Shown: positions 32,866 through 40,898, numbered from the stretch's first letter. The stretch is DNA of 64,000 bases from Prochloron sp965198675 (GCA_965198675.1 OZ240666.1:1550001-1614000); one strand, 5' to 3'. Program-made: numbers and translations. Notes: generated by a model not told the origin, from the letters alone.

Positions 32866-32985
32866 ATGAAGAAACAAAAAGCTTTGATATCTTGGAGCAA
32901 AAAATTGTTCATTTGGGCTGGTTGGTTGGTAAAGGGGCTGACAATCGTTCGTTTCATTCGTTTCATTATTGAGCTGCTGGGTTAG
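32866..32985 (+). CDS. Small cationic hydrophobic peptide
   Basis: 39 codons from ATG 32866 with GGTTGGAGTAA upstream as a plausible ribosome site. The peptide has a basic start (MKKQKALISWSKK) and a hydrophobic/aromatic stretch LFIWAGWLVKGLTIVRFIRF ending IIELLG. This composition resembles type I toxin or membrane-active peptides. No homologue recognised; it could be a chance frame. Confidence 0.35.
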   Translation: MKKQKALISWSKKLFIWAGWLVKGLTIVRFIRFIIELLG

Positions 32986-33144
32986 TTCAATGCTTGATAC
33001 TAAAGTAGGGAGCGATCGCCTCATAGATCGCCCCTTCCCAAGTCCCAGTAACTATGTTATAGTAGAGGAGTACAGATTCAGAGGAAAAATATGGAACCTC
33101 AATCCTAATCCGATAGTGGTCAAACCACTGGAAGCAGAAAGTCT

Positions 33145-33285
33145 ATGCCTGCCGGAGTTAAAGGAAGTGAACTACTTCGCTTCATGGGGAGCATCGAAAG
33201 TGAGGAAGTAGAGCGAATGGCTCGAATTCTCAATATACCTCACTGGCGTGATTGCCCTAAGGATAATGATGGTATGGTAACTTAA
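33145..33285 (+). CDS. Short antitoxin-like protein
   Basis: 46 residues: MPAGVKGSELLRFMGSIESE, EVERMARILNIPHWRDCPKD and NDGMVT. The KGSELLRF-x-GSI-x-x-E segment is a recurring start of cyanobacterial antitoxins. No matching toxin follows directly; the next gene has a RelE-like composition, so the two may form an atypical pair. A CAAACCACTGGAAGCAG segment precedes the ATG. Confidence 0.45.
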   Translation: MPAGVKGSELLRFMGSIESEEVERMARILNIPHWRDCPKDNDGMVT

Positions 33286-33333
33286 AAATGACTCCCAGAG
33301 AATTAAATACATAAACTAAAGAGGAGATAGATC

Positions 33334-33720
33334 ATGTTCCAAGTAATGGATAGGAATAATCCTCAAACAATAAACAACCAAGAGTGCAAAAGAGAAAGTC
33401 AAACGACGCTGAATAGTCCCTTTGCATATCGCTTGAGCCTAGAATACCAGGCAAAAGTAGCCTTGAATATGTTAGCTCCTGAAGCTCAGATGCGGGTCAA
33501 CCAAGTGTTAGCAGAAATTAGGGCGAAAGGAGTAGTGACAGAAAAGCTAGTTGCGTCTAAACCTAATGAAAATTTGTATTTTCAACTGGTTGATCCAGAT
33601 TTTTGCATTGCTCTTCAAGAAGTAGCTGAGGGTGAAATTGTTGTGGTGGATATTTTTACGAGCAAGCGCTTGCAACTGTTAGGATATTCTGTGCCTGGAG
33701 TAAAACCGACTTCCCATTGA
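33334..33720 (+). CDS. Hypothetical protein, RelE-like composition
   Basis: 128 residues; GAGGAGAT precedes the ATG. The N-terminal 25 residues are polar (NNPQTINNQECKRESQTT). The rest has a helix-hairpin AYRLSLEYQAKVALNMLAPE followed by beta strands (NLYFQLVDPDFCIALQEVAE, GEIVVVDIFTSKRLQLLGY), the order of a RelE/ParE fold. No catalytic signature is clear. The stop TGA overlaps the reading frame of the Shedu-like gene, so they are probably coupled. Confidence 0.5.
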   Translation: MFQVMDRNNPQTINNQECKRESQTTLNSPFAYRLSLEYQAKVALNMLAPEAQMRVNQVLAEIRAKGVVTEKLVASKPNENLYFQLVDPDFCIALQEVAEGEIVVVDIFTSKRLQLLGYSVPGVKPTSH

Positions 33721-33742
33721 TTCTCAGCAACTAGAACGGGAG

Positions 33743-34315
33743 TTGAATGAGTTTAGGAGCTTATTGAGTTCACACGTCCAGTTGGCTGAAAGGGATGACA
33801 TATTACCTTTTTTTCGTAGCCGTCATAACCTTTCTGCTTTGGTTGGACTCTCCAATGCTTCCGTTGCTTGTCCTGACAAAATTGCTTTTGAGTTTACTCT
33901 TTTTGGCAGTTTTGTTTGCGACCTGGTTGTCTGTGATTCAGTCCAGAGAGCTGTCTGTCTAGTGGAGTTTGAGGATGCAAAGTCTGGGAGCATTTTCAAA
34001 AAAGGAAAGCGTTTGACTTCTGAGTGGTCTTGGCGATTTGAGCATGGGTGGAGTCAAATTTTCGATTGGTATTATATACTCGAAGATTTGAAACAAACCA
34101 ACACTATCAGAGATACCTTTGGCTTCCAGGTAGAAAGTTGGATGGGATTGTTGATTATTGGGCGAGATCAGTTTCTCTCTGATTCAGAGCGAGATCGCCT
34201 AGGCTGGAGGCGAAATAAGGTTAAGGTTGCTTCCAAGGATATTACCTGCCTGACGTTTGATCAACTCCTTGAGAGACAGGAAAGACGTTTTAGAATGTTT
34301 AAATATATAAACTAG
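33743..34315 (+). CDS. Shedu-like (DUF4263) anti-phage nuclease
   Basis: 190 residues from TTG 33743; an upstream in-frame ATT at 33716, overlapping the previous stop, is an alternative. The core reads CLVEFEDAKSGSIFKKGKRL, TSEWSWRFEHGWSQIFDWYY then SWMGLLIIGRDQFLSDSERD and ITCLTFDQLLERQ. This is the DUF4263/Shedu (SduA) pattern with E-x-E/D and a W-S-x-R-F-x-x-G-x-x-QI-x-DW signature of a PD-(D/E)XK-type nuclease. Shedu is a single-gene phage defence system. The short preceding gene may be a regulator or partner. Immediately downstream lies an IS5-type remnant. Confidence 0.75.
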   Translation: MNEFRSLLSSHVQLAERDDILPFFRSRHNLSALVGLSNASVACPDKIAFEFTLFGSFVCDLVVCDSVQRAVCLVEFEDAKSGSIFKKGKRLTSEWSWRFEHGWSQIFDWYYILEDLKQTNTIRDTFGFQVESWMGLLIIGRDQFLSDSERDRLGWRRNKVKVASKDITCLTFDQLLERQERRFRMFKYIN

Positions 34316-34552
34316 AGGGTGTCTGTAAAGAAAAGGTAAAGAAAGAAGGGGTAAGAAAGTCCATGGACGGAAGCGGCATAACCCACCCCCCTCCCCAAGC
34401 TCCTGGGAGGGGGGTTGGGGGGTGGGTAAGACGCTTGAGTAAAGACTATGAGCGACTGCCTCAGATGAGCGAAAGCTTTGTCTATCACGCGATGACTGCC
34501 TTGATGCTCCAACGTCTCGTGCCTTAATCTTTCTTTTACAGATACCTTCTAA
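34314..34552 (+). mobile_element. Internally deleted IS5-family element
   Basis: Terminal inverted repeats: left GAGGGTGTCTGTAAAG (34315-34330) and right CTTTTACAGATACCTTC (34532-34548), imperfect over about 20 bp. Inside, 34429-34527 encodes RRLSKDYERLPQMSESFVYH then AMTALMLQRLVP-stop, the C-terminus of an IS5/IS4-group DDE transposase. A G/C palindrome (arms ACCCACCCCCC/GGGGGGTGGGT, 34380-34427) replaces the rest of the transposase. Confidence 0.7.
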
Positions 34553-34925
34553 CTCCTGATCTTCTTTATATTTTGCTTTATTTGCTTCCAAATCTTTAAA
34601 GAGACTGTAAAATACTTGCAGGGTATTATCTCGGAAAGGATTGTTTTTTGGTAATCGCTCCAATTCATCAATTGCTCCTTCCTGCACTTTTCCCTTTCAG
34701 GGAGAAAATATATTCCATCATACCAGCTTTTTTTGTGGGGTTGCAGCAAATTGCTCCAGAATTTTAGTTGATAAGGTGGGGGTGAGGTTGTGGATTTTTC
34801 TTGTCATTGGATCTATTTTTGTTTCACGCCGAGGCACAGACGGCACCCAGAGGGGAGGAGATGGTATTCTTATTGTACAATATACAACACAAACCAGTCA
34901 ATTATCTGCGTACACAGCGGTTAAA
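34553..34925 (-). pseudogene. Broken gene fragments of unknown family
   Basis: Minus-strand frames read MTRKIHNLTPTLSTKILEQF then, after a frameshift, SLKGKVQEGAIDELERLPKN and VFYSLFKDLEANKAKYKEDQ. They look like pieces of one soluble helical protein. A degenerate family-E arm (TTTCACGCCGAGGCACAGAC) lies at 34820-34839. Not identified. Confidence 0.3.
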
Positions 34926-34926
34926 A

Positions 34927-35289
34927 TTAATTAGTCATATGTTGGACTAAGTTTACTAACTGAGACAGAGAATTCGCCATGGAAACCATTGTTTCACCCA
35001 TTTCTACTCGGCTATCATTGAAAGACTGTATCATCTCAAACATAGTAGAGCGCTCTTCTCTACTAGTAGCAATATAATCAGCTACAGTGTTTCCTAATTG
35101 GGCAATTTGGCGATCGCTAGCTTGTCGCTCTCTTTTAAGTTGGGCAATTTCAGTGCTATTAGCTTGTGCTGTTCTTGCTACAGAATTTATCAATTGACGA
35201 CTTTCTTGGAGTTCTTTGGCACTAGTTTCGATATAGGCTGCTACTAGGGCTTCCATGGGATCGAGACGGGAGGTATCGGGATTAACCAT
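34927..35289 (-). CDS. Coiled-coil hypothetical protein
   Basis: 120 residues from ATG 35289 (MVNPDTSRLDPMEALVAAYI). The middle (AKELQESRQLINSVARTAQA, NSTEIAQLKRERQASDRQIA) has heptad hydrophobics typical of a coiled coil, and the end is VSMANSLSQLVNLVQHM. No enzymatic motif. The start overlaps the repeat-derived 3' end of the ankyrin frame (35244). Many cyanobacteria carry similar small coiled-coil proteins of unknown role. Confidence 0.6.
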   Translation of the reverse strand: MVNPDTSRLDPMEALVAAYIETSAKELQESRQLINSVARTAQANSTEIAQLKRERQASDRQIAQLGNTVADYIATSREERSTMFEMIQSFNDSRVEMGETMVSMANSLSQLVNLVQHMTN

Positions 35290-36932
35290 GAACAATTCCT
35301 TAATGCTGGGTGGCGGGGGGATCGGTGCTGTTGGTTCGTGCTATGTTGATTTGGATGTTTCGCGCAAAGGCGCAAAGACGCAAAGGGGGGAGTAAGGGGT
35401 GGTTTATTCTTTTGCACTATATCCTTATTACCTTTCCTAGCTGCCCCATGGAGAGGAGTCCAGCCATCATTCTGAGTATTAACGTCAGCTCCATTGGCAA
35501 TGAGCAGTTGAACTATCTCTTTGTTCTTTTCAGAAGCCGCCCCATGGAGAGGAGTCCAGTAGTCATAAGCTACATCAAAGAGAGGAGTGTGACCTTTATG
35601 ATTCTTAGCATTAACGTCAGCTCCATTGGTGATGAGCAGTTGAACTATCTCCTTGTTCTTTCCATAAACTGCCCAATGCAGAGAAGTTGTGAGATATTGG
35701 GACTTAGTATGAATGTCAGCTCCGTGGTCAATGAGCAGTTGCACTATCTCCTGGTTCCCTTTATAAGCTGCCTCATGGAGAGGAGTATGGCCATGATTAG
35801 TGGGAGCATCAACGTCAGCCCCGTTGGCAAGAAGCAATTGCACTATCTCCTGGTTCCCTTTAGAAACTGCCCTATGAAGAGCAGTGGTACCTTTTCGATC
35901 TCTAGCATTAACGTCAGTTCCTTTGGCAAGAAGCAGTTGAACTATCTCTTTGTTCCCTTTAGAAGCTGCCTCATGGAGAGGAGTCGTGTCTTCTTTAGAA
36001 ACCTTAGCATGAACGTCAGCTCCGTTGGCAGCGAGCAGTTGCACTATCTCCTTATTCCCTTTAGAAGCTGCCTCATGGAGAGGAGTCGTGCCTTTGTCAT
36101 GACTCTTAGCATGAACGTCAGCCCCTTTGGCAAGAAGCAGTTGAACTATCTCCTTGTTCCCTGTAAAAGCTGCCTTATGGAGAGGAGTATAGCCATAATT
36201 ATTCTTAGCATTTACGTCAGCTCCCTTAGCTATGAGCAGCTCTGCCATCTCCTGCTTCCCTTTAGAAACTGCCCAATGCAGAGCAGTGGACCCATAATTA
36301 TTCCTAGCATTCACGTCAGCTCCCTTAGCTATGAGCAGCTCTAGTATCTCCTGCTTCTCTCCAGAAACTGCCCTATACAAAGGAGTTTCGCCATTATTAT
36401 CCTTAGCATGAATGTCAGCTCCCAGGGCAATGAGCAGCTCTACTATCTCCTCCTTCCCTCCAGAAAATGCCCAATGGAGAGGAGTATGGCCATCATTAGT
36501 TTTAGCATTAACGTCGGCTCCTTTAGTAATAAGCAGTTGAACTATCTCTTCCTTCCCTGTAAAAGCTGCTCTGTGGAGAGGACTTCTGTCGAATTCATCC
36601 TTAGCATGAACGTCAGCCCCTTTAGCTACGAGCATTTCGACTACCTCCTTCCACTCCTTAGAAGCTGCCCAATGGAGAATAGTCTCGCCATGTCTCATAT
36701 TTGTATTAACATCAGCCCCCTTAGCTATGAGCAGTTCGACTACCTCCTTCTTCCCCTTAGAAGCTGCCTCATAGAGAGGAGTTTGGCCATATCTAGCCTT
36801 AGCATTAACGTCAGCTCCGTTAGCTATGAGCAGTTGGACTACCTCCTTCTTCCCGTAATAAGCTGCCTTATGGAGAGGAGTTTGGCCCTTATTAGTCTTA
36901 GCATTAACGTCAGCCCCCTTAGCTATGAGCAT
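35244..36932 (-). CDS. Ankyrin-repeat portion of a frameshifted kinase-ankyrin gene
   Basis: 562 codons with about 15 ankyrin repeats, each like KTNKGQTPLHKAAYYGKKEV followed by VQLLIANGADVNA. It is the downstream part of the kinase gene at 37009-38196, separated from it by a +1 shift in a C7 tract (37013-37019); the sequence between 36933 and 37012 continues the ankyrin pattern in this frame. The last 50 codons (FASLRLCAKHPNQHSTNQQH onwards) are not ankyrin but translate a family-E repeat, so the native C-terminus was lost. Ankyrin repeats mediate protein contacts. Confidence 0.75.
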   Translation of the reverse strand: MLIAKGADVNAKTNKGQTPLHKAAYYGKKEVVQLLIANGADVNAKARYGQTPLYEAASKGKKEVVELLIAKGADVNTNMRHGETILHWAASKEWKEVVEMLVAKGADVHAKDEFDRSPLHRAAFTGKEEIVQLLITKGADVNAKTNDGHTPLHWAFSGGKEEIVELLIALGADIHAKDNNGETPLYRAVSGEKQEILELLIAKGADVNARNNYGSTALHWAVSKGKQEMAELLIAKGADVNAKNNYGYTPLHKAAFTGNKEIVQLLLAKGADVHAKSHDKGTTPLHEAASKGNKEIVQLLAANGADVHAKVSKEDTTPLHEAASKGNKEIVQLLLAKGTDVNARDRKGTTALHRAVSKGNQEIVQLLLANGADVDAPTNHGHTPLHEAAYKGNQEIVQLLIDHGADIHTKSQYLTTSLHWAVYGKNKEIVQLLITNGADVNAKNHKGHTPLFDVAYDYWTPLHGAASEKNKEIVQLLIANGADVNTQNDGWTPLHGAARKGNKDIVQKNKPPLTPPFASLRLCAKHPNQHSTNQQHRSPRHPALRNCSWLIPIPPVSIPWKP

Positions 36933-37008
36933 TTGGATTATTTCCTTCCACTCCTTAGAAGCTGCGTAATGAAGAATAGTTTCGCCATGTTTACCCTTAG
37001 CATTAACG

Positions 37009-38196
37009 TCAGCCCCCCCTAGCTATAAGCAGTTCGAGTATCTTATTTTTGTTATAAGTTGCCCTATGGAGAGCAGTTTCGCCATCATTATTCTTAGTAT
37101 TGACGTCAGCCCCCTTAGCTATGAGCAGTTCGACTATCTCAGTATGACTGTGGTCTGTAGCCCAAACCAGACACCTGAAAGCAGGAGGAACCCTCCCACC
37201 CTGTTTCAAGAAAGAAACAGTTACCTCTTCATTCTCACAAAGTCCAGCAGGATAAAATCCCCCACGACTCAAAAATGCCCACTTATAAGCATTCAAACCA
37301 TAGACAACCAGAAAACCAGCCACTCCCACACCTAATAAACTCATTGCTCCTTGTAACCAACCGATCCACTCTCCCTGAGGTAAAGGTACAACAAAGGTCG
37401 AACGACGTAAAGCAGTAAGAGAGTCTTGTGCTGTAGGAAAGCGCTCTTCTGGAATAGGTTCCAACATCTTCTCCAACCAATTAGCGAAGTCTTCAGAAAT
37501 GTTAACATGGTCCCGAACCTCAATTCTCAGACCATCTTCTGACAACTTAGCAGGGTTACGATGGGTAAGGAGGAACAAAACTGTGGCTCCCAAACTATAC
37601 AAGTCGGAAGCAGGAATAGCTTTGCTGGTCCACTGTTCCGGGGCTGCATAACCAATAGTTCCCACAGCAGTACTTCCCCGCATTAAGGTAGTATAATAGG
37701 TGTGCTGTACAGCACCAAAGTCCACCAAGAATATTTTCCCTTCCTCTGTTCTGATTAAATTACCCGGTTTTATATCCCGATGAATTACTGGAGGTGTTAT
37801 ACTATGTAAATAGATGAGTATTTTCAGAACCTGCTGGGCAATGTCTTTAACTTCCTTTTCCTTGAGCCGTCTCCCTTTTTGTCTCCATTTTGCTAAGGAT
37901 TGACCCGGTGCTAATTCCTCGACAATATGAAACTTGACGTCAGTGTCGGTTTCTGTGGTAAAATAGTCCAGGTATTGAGGAATAGCGGGGTGATTTAGTT
38001 TACCTAAGACTTCTGCTTCTCGTTCAAAGAGTTCAATGGGCTTCCAGTTTCCAGACTCCCGTAAAGATAAAGCTTTCAGAGCAACTATTTTCCCAGTTTC
38101 TGTGTCTTCAGCTTTATAGGTAATACCGCTACCACCTTGACCTAGTTTACCTAGAATACGGTAGCGTTGATTGAGAATTTGTTTCGTTGTGACCAT
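37009..38196 (-). CDS. Serine/threonine kinase with transmembrane helix and first ankyrin repeats (frameshifted)
   Basis: 395 residues. Classical Hanks kinase: glycine loop LGQGGSGITYKA (18-29), Lys41, HRDIKPGNLI (139-148), DFG (159-161), then APEQW. A membrane helix lies near 285-305 (LLGVGVAGFLVVYGLNAYKW), and after it a single ankyrin repeat pair (HTEIVELLIAKGADVNTKNN). The frame stops at TGA 37009-37011 just after LLIARGG because the tract CCCCCCCT replaces the CCCCCTT seen in the sister repeats. Intact, the protein would be about 980 residues. It resembles the partial copy at 47503-48711 almost base for base. Confidence 0.85.
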   Translation of the reverse strand: MVTTKQILNQRYRILGKLGQGGSGITYKAEDTETGKIVALKALSLRESGNWKPIELFEREAEVLGKLNHPAIPQYLDYFTTETDTDVKFHIVEELAPGQSLAKWRQKGRRLKEKEVKDIAQQVLKILIYLHSITPPVIHRDIKPGNLIRTEEGKIFLVDFGAVQHTYYTTLMRGSTAVGTIGYAAPEQWTSKAIPASDLYSLGATVLFLLTHRNPAKLSEDGLRIEVRDHVNISEDFANWLEKMLEPIPEERFPTAQDSLTALRRSTFVVPLPQGEWIGWLQGAMSLLGVGVAGFLVVYGLNAYKWAFLSRGGFYPAGLCENEEVTVSFLKQGGRVPPAFRCLVWATDHSHTEIVELLIAKGADVNTKNNDGETALHRATYNKNKILELLIARGG

Positions 38197-38216
38197 TGTT
38201 TTATTTTATGAGGATG

Positions 38217-38245
38217 TCTCGCGCAAAGGCGCAAAGGCGCAAAGG
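38217..38245. repeat. Family-E arm before acsF
   Basis: TCGCGCAAAGGCGCAAAGGC followed by GCAAAGGGGG, directly upstream of the kinase start. The same junction (TTTTATTTTATGAGGATGT then the arm) reappears at the truncated kinase copy (48731-48775). Confidence 0.7.
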
Positions 38246-38405
38246 GGGAGGATATGGTACTCTGATTTTAGATTATATAATAGGGCACAGCAAACTATCT
38301 GTACTCATCTGCGTTAATCTGCGTACACAGCGGTTTGTTACAAATCTTAACAAAAAACGGAGCAAAGCCTGCTACACTAGACTTCAGACTTAAAAAAGCA
38401 AACAT

Positions 38406-39482
38406 ATGGTAACTGCGGTAAAGAAAAAACAATTTGACGAAATACGCCCGGGGGTTAAAGTCCCTGCTAAGGATACTATCCTCACCCCTCGCTTCTATAC
38501 TACCGACTTTGAAGCTATGGCGAAGATGGATATCTCCGTCAATGAGGAGGAGTTACAGGCTATTTTAGAAGAGTTTCGCACGGATTACAACCGTCACCAC
38601 TTCGTCCGAGATGAGGAATTTGAGCAATCTTTCGACCATATTGACGGGGACACTCGTCGCTTGTTCGTGGAATTCTTAGAACGTTCCTGTACTGCGGAAT
38701 TTTCCGGTTTCCTCCTTTACAAGGAATTGGGAAGACGTCTCAAGGGCAAAAATCCAGTGCTGGCTGAGTGCTTTAACCTCATGTCTCGGGATGAAGCACG
38801 TCACTCCGGTTTCCTCAATAAGGCTATGTCTGATTTTAACATCTGCCTAGATCTGGGTTTCCTGACCAAGAGTAAAAAATACACCTACTTTGCACCCAAA
38901 TTTATCTTCTACGCTACCTATCTGTCGGAGAAAATAGGCTACTGGCGCTATATTACCATCTACCGTCACTTAGAACAACACCCAGAGAACAGAATTTATC
39001 CTATTTTCCGCTTCTTTGAATGCTGGTGTCAGGACGAAAACCGTCATGGGGACTTCTTCGATGCTATCATGAGAACTCAGCCGAACATTTTGAATGACTG
39101 GAAAGCTCGACTGTGGTCTCGTTTCTTCTTGCTCTCAGTGTTTGCTACTATGTATCTGAACGATATCCAACGTTCTGACTTCTATAAAGCCATCGGTTTA
39201 GACGCGAGGGAATACGATAAGTACGTCATTGATAAGACTAATGATACAGCAGGAAGGGTATTGCCCATAGTTTTGGATGTGCAAAACCCAGAATTTTACC
39301 AGCGTCTGGAGACTTGCGTCGCCAACAACGAAAAGTTGCGGGGTATCGTCAATTCCCAGACATCGAAATTTCGGCAATTGTTCCAGAAACTGCCCTTATA
39401 CTGCTCCAATGCTTGGCAGTTTATCAAATTGTATCTTATGAAACCCATTCGGGTAGATAACCTAGAAGATGTGGTACGCTAA
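38406..39482 (+). CDS. acsF: Magnesium-protoporphyrin IX monomethyl ester oxidative cyclase AcsF
   Basis: 358 residues. Di-iron ligands are seen in the ferritin-like helices: EFLERSCTAEFSGFLLYKEL, LMSRDEARHSGFLNKAMSDF (E-x-x-R-H) and FFECWCQDENRHGDFFDAIM. It uses O2 to build ring E of protochlorophyllide. The length and ends are those of the cyanobacterial enzyme. Transcription ends at a strong intrinsic terminator (39518-39548). Spacing from the kinase gene is a repeat-filled divergent region. Confidence 0.96.
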   Translation: MVTAVKKKQFDEIRPGVKVPAKDTILTPRFYTTDFEAMAKMDISVNEEELQAILEEFRTDYNRHHFVRDEEFEQSFDHIDGDTRRLFVEFLERSCTAEFSGFLLYKELGRRLKGKNPVLAECFNLMSRDEARHSGFLNKAMSDFNICLDLGFLTKSKKYTYFAPKFIFYATYLSEKIGYWRYITIYRHLEQHPENRIYPIFRFFECWCQDENRHGDFFDAIMRTQPNILNDWKARLWSRFFLLSVFATMYLNDIQRSDFYKAIGLDAREYDKYVIDKTNDTAGRVLPIVLDVQNPEFYQRLETCVANNEKLRGIVNSQTSKFRQLFQKLPLYCSNAWQFIKLYLMKPIRVDNLEDVVR

Positions 39483-39517
39483 GATTGTATCTTTCATTCT
39501 TTCATCCTCCAATCTCT

Positions 39518-39548
39518 GCGGTTCTGGATCTAACAGAACCGCTTTTTT
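39518..39548 (+). terminator. Intrinsic terminator of acsF
   Basis: A perfect 9-bp stem GCGGTTCTG/CAGAACCGC with loop GATCTAA, followed by six T residues, 36 bp after the acsF stop. Confidence 0.9.
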
Positions 39549-39569
39549 CCTAAATTAGGCAGGTAAGCT

Positions 39570-40277
39570 TTGAGTTGTCAATGGTATCGATTATTGCTAG
39601 CAGCACTGGTAGGTATGAGTCTAACTTGGAGTCTACCATCTTCCGTAGCAGCAGAGGAAAATAACCCGCCCAGAACCGCAGAAGATCTAGACTTAAGTTC
39701 AGAAATTCTCGAAAGCAGTCCAACATTAAAGCGTTGGTTAAACGAGATACCAGACGTTTGGAAAAGTATTCATCACGATCCTAGTTTTACCACTCGTTGG
39801 CGTCTTGGTTACTCTCAATTTCCTTCCAACGACGGTGCAGGAGGGTTTAATATCGGGGTAGAAGATATCTTTATCGGTGGTACGGGTTTGACAGTGAGTG
39901 CCGATTATCAAGCCTCTTTCAACGGTGAAAGACAGGCACTAGGGGCAGATTTGCGTTACTATATCTTATCCTTGGGCAATTACTTGAATGTAGCCCCCGT
40001 ATTAGGTTATCGCTCCCTAGAAACTGGTAACTTTAATACCAGTGGGATAAATACAGGTTTACGGTTAATGCTAGCTTTATCCCGCACTGGGGCTTCCGAT
40101 ATCTCCTTAACCCAGACTTTTGTCTCTCTTGGAGGTAAGGAAGAGGTGGGAATCACTACTCTTTCTGTTGGTTTTGCTCTTACCCCTAATTTACGATTAT
40201 CTACAGATATTCAAAAGCAAAATTCCATCGCTGCTAAAGATAGTCGGGTAGGAATTAGTTTAGAATGGATGCCTTAA
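39570..40277 (+). CDS. Exported beta-barrel-like protein
   Basis: 235 residues from TTG, with AGGTAAG upstream. An N-terminal signal peptide (YRLLLAALVGMSLTWSLPSS then VAAEE) precedes a linker and alternating strands (TTRWRLGYSQFPSNDGAGGF, NIGVEDIFIGGTGLTVSADY, LSVGFALTPNLRLSTDIQ) ending in VGISLEWMP; a final aromatic-residue strand is typical of outer-membrane barrels. Conserved in cyanobacteria as a hypothetical protein. Lies downstream of the acsF terminator, so it is probably transcribed on its own. Confidence 0.65.
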   Translation: MSCQWYRLLLAALVGMSLTWSLPSSVAAEENNPPRTAEDLDLSSEILESSPTLKRWLNEIPDVWKSIHHDPSFTTRWRLGYSQFPSNDGAGGFNIGVEDIFIGGTGLTVSADYQASFNGERQALGADLRYYILSLGNYLNVAPVLGYRSLETGNFNTSGINTGLRLMLALSRTGASDISLTQTFVSLGGKEEVGITTLSVGFALTPNLRLSTDIQKQNSIAAKDSRVGISLEWMP

Positions 40278-40378
40278 CCTTTGCGTCTTTGCGCCTTTGC
40301 GCGAGAATAAATGAGTTTCACGCAGAGGCACAGAGGCGCGGAGAGGTTTATGATAATAAAGAACGAAGGAAATTATTC

Positions 40379-40666
40379 ATGACAACAACCCAATGGCAGT
40401 ACCTGGAAAAGCGCCCTAATTCGCGAAAACAGCAACTTTATATCAAAGAAAGAAGGCTGAAAGCTTTTTCTGTCTGGTGTGATATGATTGTGGAACAAAT
40501 GACACCTGAAGAAGTAGCTGAAAGCAAAGATATTCCTTTGGGAGCTGTTAAAGAGGCTATTAAATACTGTAAGAGCAATCAAGATCTGCTGCAACGGGAA
40601 GCAAAAACAGAACGCCGTCACCTAGAAGAGCGAGGATATTCCCTTGAGTCAAAAAATCCTCATTGA
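40379..40666 (+). CDS. Antitoxin-like protein of a DUF5615-type toxin-antitoxin pair
   Basis: 95 residues: MTTTQWQYLEKRPNSRKQQL, YIKERRLKAFSVWCDMIVEQ, MTPEEVAESKDIPLGAVKEA and IKYCKSNQDLLQREA. The MTPEE-VAE-x-x-D-x-P helix-turn-helix and the acidic ERRHLEERGYSLESK tail match cyanobacterial DUF433-related antitoxins. The partner toxin overlaps its end (40644) but is broken. The upstream spacer holds two family-E arms in opposite orientation (40279-40303 and 40317-40345). Confidence 0.75.
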   Translation: MTTTQWQYLEKRPNSRKQQLYIKERRLKAFSVWCDMIVEQMTPEEVAESKDIPLGAVKEAIKYCKSNQDLLQREAKTERRHLEERGYSLESKNPH

Positions 40667-40893
40667 TGAAGATTACCAAGATAAGCGCTTGGTTAAATTT
40701 CTCGAAAACGCTGGTCACAACATTATTACATCAAGCTAATGCTAATCATCCAGGAATCTTGGGAGTGTATCAGGATAATAACCTTTTAAAGAATATGAGC
40801 TTCCAGACTGTTGTCAGAGCGATTGCTAACTTGGAAGCAGCAGGAGTACCCTTAGTCAATCAGTTCATCTCTCTCAATCAGTGGAACTATTGA
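40644..40893 (+). pseudogene. DUF5615 PIN-like toxin with internal deletion
   Basis: The frame from TTG 40644 reads LSQKILIDEDYQDKRLVKFL then ENAGHNIITSS and stops at 40737. In the next frame the sequence continues ANANHPGILGVYQDNNLLKN, MSFQTVVRAIANLEAAGVPL and VNQFISLNQWNY to the TGA at 40891-40893. These are the start and end of a DUF5615 (Mut7-C/PIN-like) toxin with a middle segment of about 40 residues missing and a shifted frame. The antitoxin is intact, so it survives alone. Confidence 0.7.
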
Positions 40894-40898
40894 TATTG

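Noticed and set aside
35310..37022. Long plus-strand open frames opposite the ankyrin gene
   Set aside because: They are antisense shadows created by the periodic ankyrin repeat; the encoded serine/cysteine-rich repeats (LSINVSSVGNEQL) match no protein family.
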